Below, one piece after another: positions 19,986-30,865 of a stretch of DNA of 64,000 nucleotides. Position 1 is the first letter of the stretch. Each line of letters begins with the position of its first letter. The stretch comes from Micrococcales bacterium KH10. Its GTDB lineage: Bacteria; Actinomycetota; Actinomycetes; Actinomycetales; Cellulomonadaceae. Location: the NCBI GenBank assembly GCA_900188465.1, contig FZPE01000003.1, positions 124,001 to 188,000 on the forward strand. The letters run 5' to 3'. Below the pieces are notes generated by a model, which did no database searches, had not been told where the DNA came from, and worked only from the letters and a program-made list of their open reading frames with translations. A program made the position numbers and the translations under genes.

Positions 19986-22900
19986 TCAGACCGCTTCGCC
20001 CAATCGCTGGGAAATCACCGTGGTCACTCCGTCACCGCGCATAGTGACGCCATAGAGTGCGTCAGCGATCTCCATGGTGCGCTTTTGGTGCGTGATCACG
20101 ATCAGCTGCGAGTCGGTTTGCAGTTCCCGGAAGATATCGAGCAGTCGCGATAGGTTGACGTCGTCCAGCGCGGCTTCGACCTCGTCCATGACATAGAACG
20201 GACTGGGTCGAGCCTTAAAGATCGCCACCAACATGGCGATGGCGGCCAGCGAGCGTTCCCCGCCTGAAAGCAGGGACAGTCGTTTGACCTTTTTGCCTGC
20301 CGGTCGCGCTTCGACCTCAACACCGGTACCCAGCATGTCTGACGGGTCGGTCAGAATCAGCCGCCCTTCACCGCCGGGGAACAATCGTGAGAACACTTGG
20401 GCAAACTGAGCCTCAGTGTCCGCGAATGCCTCAGCGAAGACCCGTTCCACGCGCTCATCGACCTCCCGGACGATATGCAGCAGATCGGCGCGAGAGCGCT
20501 TGAGGTCGTCAAGCTGCTCGGTGAGGAATTTGTGCCGCTCCTCGAGCGCTGCGTGTTCTTCCATCGCGAGCGGGTTGACTCGTCCCAACAACGTCATGGC
20601 GCGCTGAGCGGCTTTCAGCCGCTTCATCTGCTCTTCGCGCACATATGGCTGCTGCACGATCTGGTCGCCGTCGTCACCCTCGATTCGGACCGGCACCGGC
20701 AGGTGCGGGCCGTATTCCTCGATCAGCACATCAGGGTCGATGCCAAGTTCGTCCATGGCTCGTACCCGTACATGATCGAGTTTCGCCTCACGCTGGGTGC
20801 GCGCGATCTCCTCGCGGTGCGCCACGTCGGCGAGCTTTGCTTGCTCGGCTCGCAGTTGCTCACGTTTGGCGCGCACTTCTTCTGCTTGTCGTTGCAGCGC
20901 CTGTCGCTCGCGTTGCGCCTCATCACGGGCAACTGCCGCCTGGCTGAGCGAGGTTTCCAGTTTTTCTAGGACGAGTTCCACCTGGCCAGTGATGCGCCGC
21001 GCGGCGGCAATGTCCTGTTCGCGCTGTAGTGCTGCGGCGGCGGCCTCATCACGACGCTTCTTCTCTTCTGCGGCGGACCGCTCCAGCGATTCGGCGCGTC
21101 CTGCCAGCGCTCTCGCACGTTCTTGGTTGGTACGCAACACCAATTGGGCCTCGGTCTCGGCCGTGCGAGCTCGCGCTGCCGTGGCATCAAGGTTTTTTTG
21201 CTCCACCAATGCCTGGTCAATGCGTGCCTGCGACTCTTCAGGGTCCTCCGTGAATGCCTGCAGCCGCATCTCGGCGTCTTCCATGGCAGCCTGATGCACC
21301 TGGATCTGAGCCAATCGTTCTTCACGCTGTTTGGTCAGCCGATCCACGGTCGCCTGCGCGCGACGCGCTTCCTCTCCGATCCGCGCCAACCGAGCTGCCA
21401 CTGCCGAGATCCGGGCATCAGAATCATGCAACTGGGTCAAGGCGGCGTTGTACTCGTCACGGGCCCGGCTGACCTTCTCGGTCAGATCGGTCTGAGCTAG
21501 CTCGGCTTCTTTGATGCGCGCTTCGACTTCATCTCGGCGACGCGCCGTTTCGTCATACTCCGCTTGCAACTGCAGCACTGATGGGGCTCCAGTCGACCCG
21601 CCCAAAGCGTGTGCCGGACCAAGCAGGTCACCGTGGACCGTGACGATGCGCAGTTCGGGGTGTTCGGCGTGCAGCGTGCGGGCAGACGCGAGGTCATCAG
21701 TGACGAGCACATCTGCCAGTAACAACTGCACCGATGCAGCGATTGCCGCAGCAGGTTCGACCAGATCACTCAGCCGCCGCACACCTGCTGCATCTTGAAC
21801 TGTCGCAGCAACCTTACGTGCAGTGGCTGTGCTCGATACGACCAGTGCCGCTCGACCGGCATCTTGCTGTTTCAGCCACTGCAAAACCGTGGTGGCCTGC
21901 CGGTCGTCCTCGACCACAACGGCGTCAGCATACGGACCGAGTGCCGCATTGACTGCCGTCTCATACCCCGGTTCGACCCGCAACGAAGCGGCGACTGAAC
22001 CGCCGACATCGGGCGCATCAGGGTCACTCAGCAATGCCCCAGCGCCATCCCTGCGAGTCAGTGACAGGTCGAGCGCTTCAAGACGAGCACTCAACGTGGC
22101 TCGTTCCTGGGTCGTGGCACGCAGCTGGGCGGTGACTTGCTCTAATTCTGCCGCGAGCTCTTCGGTGGCCTGCTTCGCGGCTTCATAAGCGGCATCCAGA
22201 TCCACTTCACCCGCCTCGATATCGGCGACTTCCATCTCAACTGTGCGGTAGCTGCGCTCTGCTTCCGCGATGTCTTTATTGAGCTGGGCGATTTCAACGT
22301 CGATACGGGTGATCTCGTGCTGACCGGATTCCAACCTGCCTCGGTGCGCCTCGACTTCGCCTGCGAGTCGCGCATGTCCCTCGCGCCGGTCAGCGGCTGC
22401 ACGTTGCAGCCGCGCGATCTCTTGCGCGATCTTGGCGGCTTTGGCCTCGGCAGCCTCTTTGAACTGTGCCGCAGTCTCCAATGTCGCGGCTGCGGTGCGC
22501 ACTTCGGCTTCGAGCTCCGACTCGGCGGCCCTGATTCGTTTGGCCTGTGCAGCCAGTTCCTCGGGGTCTGCTCCCGGTGTCGGGTCTGACACCTCACTGA
22601 GTAACGTGACGCGTTGCGTGGCCAGCGAATGCAGGCCTCGCAGTCTCTCTCTGATCGATGAGAGCCGGTACCAGGTCTCGGCGGCCGCATCGACCTGGGG
22701 CGCGGCCTCGGCGATGCGCGCCTCTGCTTGTTTCATAGCAAGGTCGATCTGCTCAAGCTGCGCTGCCACCGCTTGCTGCTGGCGCTCCAGTTCCGTGAAG
22801 TCTGCCGATTCTTGCTCATGTGTCGCGATGGCCTGGGCAAGTTCATCGGCAAGCAGTCTGGCAGAAGCGTCGCGCAGGTCGGCTTGGATGACGCTGGCGC

Positions 22901-23540
22901 GTCGCGCTACTTGTGCCTGTTTCGCCAAGGGGCCGAGTTGGCGGCGGATCTCCGCGGTCAGATCCTGCAACCTGGTCAGGTTCGCGGCCATGGACTCAAG
23001 CTTGCGCAGCGCTTTTTCCTTACGTCGGCGATGCTTGAGCACACCGGCGGATTCTTCGATGAATCCGCGGCGTTCTTCTGGTGTGGCTCGCAGGATTGCG
23101 TCGAGTTGCCCCTGCCCGACGATGACGTGCATCTGACGGCCCATGCCCGTGTCGGATAGCAGTTCTTGCACATCGAGAAGACGGCATGCGGCGCCGTTGA
23201 TTGCATACTCTGAGCCACCGTTGCGGAACAGGGTGCGCGAGATCGTCACCTCGGAATAGTCGATGGGCAACGCGCCGTCGGTGTTGTCGATGGTCAGCGA
23301 GACCTCGGCTCGTCCCAAGGGCGCTCTGCCCGCCGTACCGGCGAAGATGACATCTTCCATCTTCCCGCCACGCAGCGTCTTGGCACCCTGTTCGCCCATC
23401 ACCCAGGCGAGTGCATCGACCACATTGGACTTGCCCGACCCGTTAGGTCCGACGACACAGGTAACACCCGGTTCGAATTGCAGCGTCGTCGCAGAGGCAA
23501 ACGACTTGAAGCCGCGCAGCGTCAGGGTCTTCAGATACAC
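19986..23540 (-). CDS. smc: Chromosome segregation protein SMC
   Basis: This 1184-residue ATPase is the core of the SMC-ScpAB condensin. The N-terminal head has MYLKTLTLRGFKSFA and Walker A GPNGSGKSNVVDAL. Long coiled coils (about 170-500 and 680-1000) flank a hinge (about 510-640). The C-terminal head has the signature LLSGGERSLAAIAML and Walker B YVMDEVEAALDD. The length and order are those of a full bacterial SMC. It lies between ndk (16 bp upstream) and ftsY. The smc-ftsY order is conserved in Gram-positive bacteria. Confidence 0.96.
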   Translation of the reverse strand: MYLKTLTLRGFKSFASATTLQFEPGVTCVVGPNGSGKSNVVDALAWVMGEQGAKTLRGGKMEDVIFAGTAGRAPLGRAEVSLTIDNTDGALPIDYSEVTISRTLFRNGGSEYAINGAACRLLDVQELLSDTGMGRQMHVIVGQGQLDAILRATPEERRGFIEESAGVLKHRRRKEKALRKLESMAANLTRLQDLTAEIRRQLGPLAKQAQVARRASVIQADLRDASARLLADELAQAIATHEQESADFTELERQQQAVAAQLEQIDLAMKQAEARIAEAAPQVDAAAETWYRLSSIRERLRGLHSLATQRVTLLSEVSDPTPGADPEELAAQAKRIRAAESELEAEVRTAAATLETAAQFKEAAEAKAAKIAQEIARLQRAAADRREGHARLAGEVEAHRGRLESGQHEITRIDVEIAQLNKDIAEAERSYRTVEMEVADIEAGEVDLDAAYEAAKQATEELAAELEQVTAQLRATTQERATLSARLEALDLSLTRRDGAGALLSDPDAPDVGGSVAASLRVEPGYETAVNAALGPYADAVVVEDDRQATTVLQWLKQQDAGRAALVVSSTATARKVAATVQDAAGVRRLSDLVEPAAAIAASVQLLLADVLVTDDLASARTLHAEHPELRIVTVHGDLLGPAHALGGSTGAPSVLQLQAEYDETARRRDEVEARIKEAELAQTDLTEKVSRARDEYNAALTQLHDSDARISAVAARLARIGEEARRAQATVDRLTKQREERLAQIQVHQAAMEDAEMRLQAFTEDPEESQARIDQALVEQKNLDATAARARTAETEAQLVLRTNQERARALAGRAESLERSAAEEKKRRDEAAAAALQREQDIAAARRITGQVELVLEKLETSLSQAAVARDEAQRERQALQRQAEEVRAKREQLRAEQAKLADVAHREEIARTQREAKLDHVRVRAMDELGIDPDVLIEEYGPHLPVPVRIEGDDGDQIVQQPYVREEQMKRLKAAQRAMTLLGRVNPLAMEEHAALEERHKFLTEQLDDLKRSRADLLHIVREVDERVERVFAEAFADTEAQFAQVFSRLFPGGEGRLILTDPSDMLGTGVEVEARPAGKKVKRLSLLSGGERSLAAIAMLVAIFKARPSPFYVMDEVEAALDDVNLSRLLDIFRELQTDSQLIVITHQKRTMEIADALYGVTMRGDGVTTVISQRLGEAV

Positions 23541-23556
23541 GTGTCAAGACTATATG

Positions 23557-23994
23557 TCAGGCACGAGCCGCCGCGGGAAACCACAAGGCGATCTCGCGTT
23601 CGGCAGACTCTAGTGAGTCCGAGCCGTGCACGATGTTCTGCGTGACGGCCGTATCCCAGGTGCGACCGAGATCGCCTCGGATCGTGCCTGGCGCGGCGGC
23701 TGTCGGGTCGGTGGCACCAGCCAGTGATCGGAAGCCTTCGATGACGCGGTTTCCGCTTGCCACAACAGCGAGCACCGGTCCCGATGCCATGAACTCCACC
23801 AGCGGCTCGAAGAACGGCTTGCCTGCATGCTCGGCGTAGTGCTCTTCGAGCAGATGGCGATCGGGCGTGCGGAGTTCTGCGGCTTCGAGGCGATACCCCT
23901 TGGCCTCCACGCGACGCAGCACTTCTCCGCTCAGTCCGCGGGCCACGCCGTCGGGCTTGACAAGGATCAAGGTACGTTCGGTGGTTGATGTCAT
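23557..23994 (-). CDS. ndk: Nucleoside diphosphate kinase
   Basis: This 145-residue enzyme transfers the gamma-phosphate between nucleoside triphosphates and diphosphates. It begins MTSTTERTLILVKPDGVARG and has the active site QNIVHGSDS with the phosphorylated His123. The C-terminus EIALWFPA is conserved. The family usually has 135-150 residues. I chose the ATG at 23994 by similarity; the frame is open upstream to 24105 without family sequence. Its location directly upstream of smc is unusual but may be co-transcribed. Confidence 0.95.
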   Translation of the reverse strand: MTSTTERTLILVKPDGVARGLSGEVLRRVEAKGYRLEAAELRTPDRHLLEEHYAEHAGKPFFEPLVEFMASGPVLAVVASGNRVIEGFRSLAGATDPTAAAPGTIRGDLGRTWDTAVTQNIVHGSDSLESAEREIALWFPAAARA

Positions 23995-24247
23995 AACTAC
24001 CAGCCTAGACGTTGAGCCTCCTCGCTCGCGAATAGCCGGGATCGAACGCCTCCCTTTGCACTTCGGATGACGGGCATTGATTGCGCCCCAAAGGGGTGGA
24101 ACCACCTATAAATAGCAAATATGGCATACATCACATATGAGGCATATCGTAAAGAAATCGGACTGGTTCATCCAGCGATGACTCGAGTCCCATTGAACGT
24201 TGCACAACGCCGTGCAACGTCCGCTTCTATTCGGTTTCGGAGGAAAG

Positions 24248-25645
24248 ATGAGAGTCCAGAGAAAGTCCATACTTGCGCTCCTGCTGGCATGCTGCCTTGC
24301 TGTCACAGGAGGACTGACCACGACGTCGGCCCATGCCGACGACACCGAGCCTAGTGTCGCCGAACTTCGTGCGGAACTTGGTCTCCTCGACATCTCCGAG
24401 TTCATCGACGTCCTTGAAGCATTGTCGTCTGAACTCGAATTCGATGACGTCATCTTGAGCCGACTGCTGTCGGGCAGTGATCTGGGCGATTTGCCCGATG
24501 CCGTCGCAGAACTCATCAGCGACCTGGGCTCCGACCCAGATTCCCGAGCAGATCTGCTGGCGCTCGTGACCGCTCTGCTCGACCAGACCGACAGGGGACT
24601 GCTCGCATCCATCTTGGGCAACGAATTGGGACTGAGTGCGGCCGTCGTCGTCATCGTCCTGGGTGTTCTTGACACTCTGGGCGTGGGAGAACTCGTCTCG
24701 TATCTCGTCGACACTCTGGGCATCTCTCTGACAAGTCTGGCCACAGCACTCGTGGGCGGGCTGGGCATGCCCACGACAGTCGACACGCTGGTCGAAACCC
24801 TGGGGCTGCTCGATTTGGCCCCACGACTGGGCGTGCCCGAACTCGCGAGTGCGATCGGACTACCCGAACTCATCGCACTGCTCGGTCTGGACACCATCAC
24901 CGCTATCATCGTCGGAGACGATGGCGAGCCGGGCGGCCCTGGAGAACCGGGCGGCCCTGGAGAACCGGGCGGCCCTGGAGAACCGGGCGGCCCTGGAGAA
25001 CCGGGCGGCCCTGGAGAACCGGGCGGCCCAGGCGAGAACCGCGCCACGGTCACCCTGTCGAATCTGCAGGTAAGCAAGTCGAAGCAGTTCTTCAAAGCCA
25101 AGAAGAAGCAACGTGTACAGCTCCGCGTCTCGGTCTCAGGAGCCAGTTCCGGCTTAGTGACGTTCCGAAGCGGCACGGCGACCCTCGCAGTCGGACAGAT
25201 CTCGGGCGGATCGGTTTCGGCCCAATTGCCGGCAAAACTCAAGCCAGGCAAGTACACCAACATCGGCGCCTACTTCGATGGAACCTCGACGCACGCACCA
25301 GCGGAGTTAAAATCCAGTCGGCAGGTCCAGGTCGTCAAGGCAACACTGAAGAAGGCCCCCAAGCTGGTCGGGAAGAAGAGCTTCCGTTCTGCCACACGAC
25401 CGACGGTGCGGGTGAAGCTGAGCAAGTTCCGCCAAGGGATGTGGCCGGTCGGCAAGGTCACAGTACTGGCTGGCAAGGAGAAGGTGGGCACTAAAGCAGT
25501 GCGCAAGAAGGCCAAGGGAAAGGTTCGCGTACGGTTGACCCGCACCTTCTCCTCGGATCAGCGATTCCGTGTCGTCTTCAAGGGAAAGAAGAAGACGAAC
25601 TTCAACACGTCAAAGTCGAAGCGCGTCCTCTACCGCGCCTTATAG
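24248..25645 (+). CDS. Exported protein with helical domain, collagen-like GEPGGP repeats and cationic C-terminal module
   Basis: I recognise no family for the whole protein. This 465-residue protein has a clear signal peptide (MRVQRKSILALLLACCLAV to about residue 33). A Leu/Asp-rich helical domain follows (about 36-220), with repeating LLGL/TLGLLDL patterns. Six perfect GEPGGP units (residues 226-261) form 12 collagen-type Gly-X-Y triplets. The C-terminal 200 residues are two Ig-like beta modules rich in Lys and Arg. The ATG at 24248 has GGAGGAAAG directly upstream; the longer frame from 24200 lacks one. A strong bidirectional terminator follows. No sortase motif is seen; the basic module could hold it to the anionic wall. 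Related basic modules occur on three other exported proteins of this window. Confidence 0.8.
   Translation: MRVQRKSILALLLACCLAVTGGLTTTSAHADDTEPSVAELRAELGLLDISEFIDVLEALSSELEFDDVILSRLLSGSDLGDLPDAVAELISDLGSDPDSRADLLALVTALLDQTDRGLLASILGNELGLSAAVVVIVLGVLDTLGVGELVSYLVDTLGISLTSLATALVGGLGMPTTVDTLVETLGLLDLAPRLGVPELASAIGLPELIALLGLDTITAIIVGDDGEPGGPGEPGGPGEPGGPGEPGGPGEPGGPGEPGGPGENRATVTLSNLQVSKSKQFFKAKKKQRVQLRVSVSGASSGLVTFRSGTATLAVGQISGGSVSAQLPAKLKPGKYTNIGAYFDGTSTHAPAELKSSRQVQVVKATLKKAPKLVGKKSFRSATRPTVRVKLSKFRQGMWPVGKVTVLAGKEKVGTKAVRKKAKGKVRVRLTRTFSSDQRFRVVFKGKKKTNFNTSKSKRVLYRAL
24923..25030 (+). repeat. 18-bp minisatellite, six units, encoding GEPGGP
   Basis: Six tandem copies of an 18-bp unit (GGAGAACCGGGCGGCCCT in the inner copies) lie in frame. 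The first unit differs by one or two bases (GGCGAG for GGAGAA) and the last ends in CCA. Near-perfect units of a multiple of three suggest length change by slippage without loss of frame. Confidence 0.95.
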
Positions 25646-25651
25646 CGAGCA

Positions 25652-25688
25652 CGTCGGGGGGGCGGAGACGTACTCCGCCCCCCCGACG
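25652..25688. terminator. Bidirectional terminator between convergent genes
   Basis: A 16-base perfect inverted repeat, CGTCGGGGGGGCGGAG (25652-25667) and its complement (25673-25688), encloses the loop ACGTA. It starts 6 bases after the collagen-like gene and lies 15 bases before the stop of the opposing DUF4233 gene. It can serve both strands. Confidence 0.85.
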
Positions 25689-25703
25689 GCTTCGCTTCTC
25701 AGA

Positions 25704-26153
25704 TCAGGCATTCGGCGCGGTATCGGGGTGGGCAGCGTCGTAGGCTGCACGCTCGCGGTCGATACGCGCGCCGACACGCAGTGACACGAACCAGATCGCG
25801 GCAAAGACCACGCCGACAATCAGCATCAGCGGCAGTACAAAAGCACTGAGCAATACCGGGATCTGCGCCACGGACCCTGCGATGTCTCCTGCAGTCGATC
25901 CCGCCAACCGCGAGAACACGATCAGGATCACCACCAGCGACCCACCAGCTAGCCACACGGTGCCAGCACTGGGCGGTTCTCCGTTCCACACCGTCGCAAC
26001 GGAACGCAACGTGTTCACCGCCAATGTGGCAAACAGCATCACCATCGCTTCAAGAATCAGGATGGTCTGAGCGAACTGGGCCTTCGCACTGCGCTTGGCG
26101 ACGATCCGGTCCCCCGGTTGCGATGGTCCCTTCGGCCCACTGGGTCGGCTCAC
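25704..26153 (-). CDS. DUF4233 family membrane protein
   Basis: This 149-residue protein has a polar N-terminus and about four hydrophobic segments (residues 30-50, 62-82, 90-125 in a long double span). The last 20 residues are polar and acidic/Ala-rich. DUF4233 proteins lie directly downstream of folC in many actinomycetes; their function is unknown. The GTG at 26153 has GGGGGAGAA just upstream and sits 17 bases past the folC stop. The longer frame inside folC is not needed. Confidence 0.85.
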   Translation of the reverse strand: MSRPSGPKGPSQPGDRIVAKRSAKAQFAQTILILEAMVMLFATLAVNTLRSVATVWNGEPPSAGTVWLAGGSLVVILIVFSRLAGSTAGDIAGSVAQIPVLLSAFVLPLMLIVGVVFAAIWFVSLRVGARIDRERAAYDAAHPDTAPNA

Positions 26154-26169
26154 TTCTCCCCCTCGGTTC

Positions 26170-27534
26170 TCACGCTTCGCGGCCGAACAGGATACGCGCC
26201 TGGGCAGCAAGCACCACCGAACCGGTCACCACCACGCCCGTGCCCAGACCCACCTGATCGGCGTCATATTGCTCGGCCACCGCTGCGGCAGCATCGACGG
26301 CATCCGGCAAAGTGTCGGCCACGCTCACACGGTCTTCGCCGAAGACATCCCGAGCGATCGTGGCGAGATCTTCACTGTCCATGGCTCGCGACGAATCCAT
26401 ATTGGTCACCACAATGTGGCTGACCTGCGGTTCGAGCACCGACAAGAACGCCTCGACCTCCTTATCGGCCATCATCGCAACCACCGCCACCAGATTCCGA
26501 AGCGTGAAGGCCTCGTCGATTCCGGTCAACATGGCCTCAGCACCCGCGGGATTATGCGCGGCATCCACGATGAAAGTCGGGGAGGACCGCACCACCTCAA
26601 GTCGGCCTGGCGACGTCACGGCGGCGAAGGCTGCCTCTACCAGATTGGCGCTGAGCGCTCGTCCCCCGCCTAATAGCGCCTCGACGGCACCGATGGCCAG
26701 CAGGGCGTTGTGCCCTTGATGCTCTCCATGAAGCGGCACGAAGACATCCGAATAGGTGGCGCCGGGGGTGCGCACCGTGATGACCTGACCGCCGACGGCT
26801 ACCGCACGTCCGACAAGGACGAGTTCTTCCCCGTCAACGAGCATATGTGCTTGATTGTGCTCGACTGCTTCGAGGATCGGTCCGACGGCTTCCTCAACCT
26901 GCGCAGCGCTGATCACAGTGGCCCCGGGCTTGATGATCCCGGCTTTCTCGGAAGCAATCTGCTCGACCGTATCCCCCAGCCAGGTGGTGTGATCGCGTGC
27001 GATAGGCGTGAGAACCGCCACAGCGCCGTCAATCACGTTGGTCGAGTCCCACCTGCCACCCAGACCCACCTCGATGATCGCGACGTCGATGGGGGCATCT
27101 GCGAAGGCAGCGAATGCCATCACAGTGAGCACTTCAAAGAAGCTCAGCCGAGGACCTCCCGCAGCCAGAGAGCGCTCGTCCACCATCTCGACGTAGGGGA
27201 TGACATCCCGGTAGGTCTCGACGAATCGTTCCTCGCTGATCGGGACCCCGTCGATGGCGATGCGCTCGGTCACGCTAGTCAGATGCGGGCTGGTGAACCG
27301 GCCGGTGCGCAGCCCGTATTCGCCCACCAGGGCCTCGATCATCCGAGCCGTGGAGGTCTTTCCGTTGGTTCCCGTCAGGTGGACTGTGCGATAGGCCCGA
27401 TGCGGATTGCCGAGCATATCCAAAACCTCGCGCACCCGTTCGAGCGTCGGGTCGATGTCATGTTCGGGCGCACGGCTCAGGATCTGCGCGTAGACCTGCT
27501 GCAGTTCGCTCGGGGTGTTCTCGACGCCGGTCAC
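26170..27534 (-). CDS. folC: Folylpolyglutamate synthase / dihydrofolate synthase
   Basis: FolC adds glutamate to dihydropteroate and extends folate polyglutamate tails. This 454-residue Mur-ligase-type enzyme has the P loop [15 protein letters not shown], the omega-loop region [28 protein letters not shown], and the C-terminal domain with [12 protein letters not shown]. It starts with GTG at 27534, overlapping the ileS stop as GTGA. So ileS, folC and DUF4233 form one unit under the T-box upstream of ileS. Confidence 0.95.
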   Translation of the reverse strand: MTGVENTPSELQQVYAQILSRAPEHDIDPTLERVREVLDMLGNPHRAYRTVHLTGTNGKTSTARMIEALVGEYGLRTGRFTSPHLTSVTERIAIDGVPISEERFVETYRDVIPYVEMVDERSLAAGGPRLSFFEVLTVMAFAAFADAPIDVAIIEVGLGGRWDSTNVIDGAVAVLTPIARDHTTWLGDTVEQIASEKAGIIKPGATVISAAQVEEAVGPILEAVEHNQAHMLVDGEELVLVGRAVAVGGQVITVRTPGATYSDVFVPLHGEHQGHNALLAIGAVEALLGGGRALSANLVEAAFAAVTSPGRLEVVRSSPTFIVDAAHNPAGAEAMLTGIDEAFTLRNLVAVVAMMADKEVEAFLSVLEPQVSHIVVTNMDSSRAMDSEDLATIARDVFGEDRVSVADTLPDAVDAAAAVAEQYDADQVGLGTGVVVTGSVVLAAQARILFGREA

Positions 27535-30500
27535 AAGGACACCTTAGTAACACTGGCTGTCAGTTCGCCGCCCGGTACGACGATCACACTGGTCGACAAG
27601 GTCTCCTCCGCAATCAGTCGCTCGTGTGCCTGCACCGCAGCCAGCTGATCCGCCGGGACAGTGAGCGTCAACTCAATGCGGTCAGCCACGTCGAGGTCAG
27701 CAATCTTGCGGGCTTCCTGGACCTCACGGATCACGTCACGGGCATAGCCTTCGGCGCGCAGTTCATCGTCAAGCCTCAGATCGAGCACGATGAATCCGCC
27801 ACCTGGAAGCACAACAGCCGCCTGGGTTGGACCACCTTCGGTCTCTTCCATCGCCACGACCGTCGTCAGCTCGTATTCCGCTGGCTCAAGAGCGACCGGA
27901 CCGTCTTCGGTGTCAACGATGACCTGACCGGCCTCGTCCACTCGCCACGCACCCGTCTTGGACGCCTTGATCACGAACTGCACACCCCGGCCCAGTCGGG
28001 GACCGGCGGCACGGGCGTTGACGACGAGCTTTTGGGAGATCCCGTATTGCTCTCCTGCTTCTTCAGAGAACTCAGAGAGCACGATCTGCTTGATGTTTAG
28101 CTCGCTTTGCAGCAGCGGTGCGTAGGCCTGCAGTGCGTCAGCACCGGGGACGAGCACTGCCAGCGACGCCAGTGGCTGACGCACGCGTAGCGAGTGCGCT
28201 TTGCGCAGCGACAATGTGGCCGAGGTGATCGCCCGCACCTGCTCCATGCGGGTCACCAGGTCATCGTCGCCGCGCAGCACCTGCCCGAGGGGACCGGAAA
28301 GGTCCGGCCAGTCGGTCAGGTGCACCGAACGCCCGCCGGTCAGACCGCGCCACACCTCTTCGGACACGAGCGGCGCCAGCGGCGCGATCACGCGCGTGAG
28401 CACTTCAAGCACGGTGTGCAGCACATCGAAAGCGGTGCCGTCCTCGTCCCAGAATCGGGTGCGCTGAGTGCGCACGTACCAGTTGGTCAACACGTCGGTG
28501 AAGTCACGGGCCCGTTCGCAGGCTGACGGCACGTCGTAGGCGTCCAGGTCCGCTTGAATGCCCGCCACCAGATCCCGGGTGCGAGCCAACAAGTAACGGT
28601 CGATGTCGGGCAGTTCTGCGACACGCTCAGGGGTCAGTTCCTGGACCTGGTAACCCCGGCCGTCATTCACCGCGTTCGCATACAGGGTGAAGAAGTAGTA
28701 GGTGGACCACAGTGGCAGCAGCACTTGGCGAGTCGCCTCGCGGATACCCTCCTCAGTCACGATCAGGTTGCCGCCGCGCAGGATGGGACTGGCCATCAGG
28801 AACCAGCGCATCGCGTCCGCGCCGTCTCGCTCGAAGACTTCCGACACGTCGGGGTAGTTGCGCAGCGACTTACTCATCTTGCGGCCGTCGTTACCGAGCA
28901 CGATGCCGTGCGATACGCAGGACCGGAAGGCCGGCCGGTCGAACAGTGCGGTGGCGAGCACGTGCAGCAGGTAGAACCAGCCGCGGGTCTGCCCGATGTA
29001 TTCGACGATGAAGTCGCCCGGATAGTGGTTCTCGAACCAGTCACGGTTCTCAAAGGGGTAGTGAACCTGGGCGAACGGCATCGAACCGGAGTCGAACCAC
29101 ACGTCGAGCACGTCGGTGATGCGGCGCATGGTCGATTTGCCGGTGGGGTCATCCGGGTTGGGCCGGGTCAACTCGTCAATGAACGGGCGGTGCAGATCGA
29201 CTTCACCTTCGTGGTTGCGAGGCAATCGTCCGAAGTCGGCCTCGAGCTCCGCCAGCGAACCGTAGACATCAGTGCGCGGGTATTCCGGGTCGTCGGACAC
29301 CCACACCGGGATCGGCGAACCCCAGTACCGGTTCCGTGAGATCGACCAGTCGCGAGCGTTCTCCAGCCATTTGCCGAATTGGCCCTCTTTAATGTTCTCC
29401 GGTGTCCAGTCGATCTCCTGATTGAGTTCGACCATCCGGTCACGGAACTTGGTGACAGCCACGAACCAGCTGGTCACCGCCTTGTAGATCAGTGGTTTGC
29501 GGCAGCGCCAGCAGTGCGGGTACGAGTGTTCGTAGGAGGCCTGCCGCACGAGTACCGCACGCTCATTTTCCGGGCGCCGTGCCAGCGGGCCGGACCCGTC
29601 GCGCAAGTCGGTGATGATCGGCTTGTTGGCATCGAAGACCTGCAAGCCCTGGTAGTCCTGCACCTCGGAGGTGAACACGGCGCGCTCGTCCACCGGAAGC
29701 ACCGTGCTGATGCCTGCTTCGCGGCACACTGCCATGTCGTCCTCACCGAATGCCGGTGCGAGGTGCACCAGACCGGTGCCGTCCTCGGTGGTGACGAAGT
29801 CGCCGGTGAGGATGTGGAAGGCGTTCGGCCCAGGTGCCTCGTCCATGCCGCGATTCGCAAAATAGTCGAAGATCGGTGCGTAACCGCGTCCCGCCAAGTC
29901 TTTGCCGGTGTATTCGGCGACAACCGGCGGATTCTCGCCGAGTTCGCGCGCATAGGCGCCGACGAGTGCCTTGGCGAGGATCACTTGTTCCCCTGCCAGC
30001 GGTCCTTCGGCGGGTGCTACCGCGACGTATGCGATGTCGGGGCCGACTGCAATCGCGAGGTTCGACGGCAGCGTCCATGGCGTTGTGGTCCAGATCAGAG
30101 CTAGTTCGCCGGTTTCCAGACGCACCCCGACTGTTGCCGTGTTGTCCTGCCGCATCTGGTAGACGTCGTCGTCCATGCGCAGCTCATGGTTCGACAAGGG
30201 GGTCTGGTCGTTCCAGCAGTACGGCAGTACGCGGTGACCCTCATAGGCGAGTCCCTTGTCGTAAAGCTGTTTGAACGCCCAGATCACCGATTCCATGTAG
30301 GTGACGTCAAGGGTCTTGTAATCGTTGTCGAAGTCGACCCAGCGGGCTTGGCGGGTGACGTAGTCACGCCATTCGCGGGTGTATTTGAGCACTGACGAGC
30401 GGCATGCCTCATTGAACCGATCGATGCCGACGCGTTCGATATCGGCCTTGCCTTGAATGCCCAGTTCGCGCTCGGCCTCAAGTTCGGCAGGGAGGCCGTG

Positions 30501-30794
30501 GGTGTCCCATCCGAAGCGGCGTTCGACACGCCGGCCACGCATGGTCTGATAGCGCGGTACGACGTCTTTGGCGTAACCGGTCAGCAGATGGCCGTAGTGG
30601 GGCAGGCCGTTGGCGAAGGGCGGGCCATCGTAGAAGACGAACTCATTGGAGCCGTTCTCGCCGGCGTCGCGCTGCGCGATGGAGGCGTTGAATGTGTCGT
30701 CTTGTTCCCAGTAGGCCAAGACCTCGGTCTCGATATGAGGGAACTTGGGTGACGCGGGAACATTCGATTCGTCACGGTGACGGGGGTACGCCAT
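27531..30794 (-). CDS. ileS: Isoleucyl-tRNA synthetase
   Basis: This 1087-residue class I synthetase begins [20 protein letters not shown]. It has the HIGH motif as [15 protein letters not shown], the CP1 editing domain ([17 protein letters not shown]), the KMSKS motif [10 protein letters not shown], and a long C-terminal anticodon-binding region. The [11 protein letters not shown] and [11 protein letters not shown] boxes are typical of IleRS. The length and the closing domain suit the longer, eukaryote-like IleRS of many actinomycetes. I chose the ATG at 30794, with AGGAG upstream. Expression is probably controlled by the T-box leader. Confidence 0.96.
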   Translation of the reverse strand: MAYPRHRDESNVPASPKFPHIETEVLAYWEQDDTFNASIAQRDAGENGSNEFVFYDGPPFANGLPHYGHLLTGYAKDVVPRYQTMRGRRVERRFGWDTHGLPAELEAERELGIQGKADIERVGIDRFNEACRSSVLKYTREWRDYVTRQARWVDFDNDYKTLDVTYMESVIWAFKQLYDKGLAYEGHRVLPYCWNDQTPLSNHELRMDDDVYQMRQDNTATVGVRLETGELALIWTTTPWTLPSNLAIAVGPDIAYVAVAPAEGPLAGEQVILAKALVGAYARELGENPPVVAEYTGKDLAGRGYAPIFDYFANRGMDEAPGPNAFHILTGDFVTTEDGTGLVHLAPAFGEDDMAVCREAGISTVLPVDERAVFTSEVQDYQGLQVFDANKPIITDLRDGSGPLARRPENERAVLVRQASYEHSYPHCWRCRKPLIYKAVTSWFVAVTKFRDRMVELNQEIDWTPENIKEGQFGKWLENARDWSISRNRYWGSPIPVWVSDDPEYPRTDVYGSLAELEADFGRLPRNHEGEVDLHRPFIDELTRPNPDDPTGKSTMRRITDVLDVWFDSGSMPFAQVHYPFENRDWFENHYPGDFIVEYIGQTRGWFYLLHVLATALFDRPAFRSCVSHGIVLGNDGRKMSKSLRNYPDVSEVFERDGADAMRWFLMASPILRGGNLIVTEEGIREATRQVLLPLWSTYYFFTLYANAVNDGRGYQVQELTPERVAELPDIDRYLLARTRDLVAGIQADLDAYDVPSACERARDFTDVLTNWYVRTQRTRFWDEDGTAFDVLHTVLEVLTRVIAPLAPLVSEEVWRGLTGGRSVHLTDWPDLSGPLGQVLRGDDDLVTRMEQVRAITSATLSLRKAHSLRVRQPLASLAVLVPGADALQAYAPLLQSELNIKQIVLSEFSEEAGEQYGISQKLVVNARAAGPRLGRGVQFVIKASKTGAWRVDEAGQVIVDTEDGPVALEPAEYELTTVVAMEETEGGPTQAAVVLPGGGFIVLDLRLDDELRAEGYARDVIREVQEARKIADLDVADRIELTLTVPADQLAAVQAHERLIAEETLSTSVIVVPGGELTASVTKVSL

Positions 30795-30865
30795 GAGGCC
30801 TTTTCTCCTGCATATGAGTGTCACTACCGGTTTTGCGCCGAGGACGAGGCATGAAGCACGTACTT

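Noticed and set aside
22142-22690. Several open frames of 100-180 codons inside smc
   Set aside because: They are alternative-frame shadows of the smc coiled-coil sequence and have no start signals.
24106-25263. A 385-codon minus-strand frame with GPPGSP repeats that looks like a collagen-like protein
   Set aside because: It is the antisense shadow of the real plus-strand collagen-like gene, which has a signal peptide, a good ribosome binding site and sensible domains.
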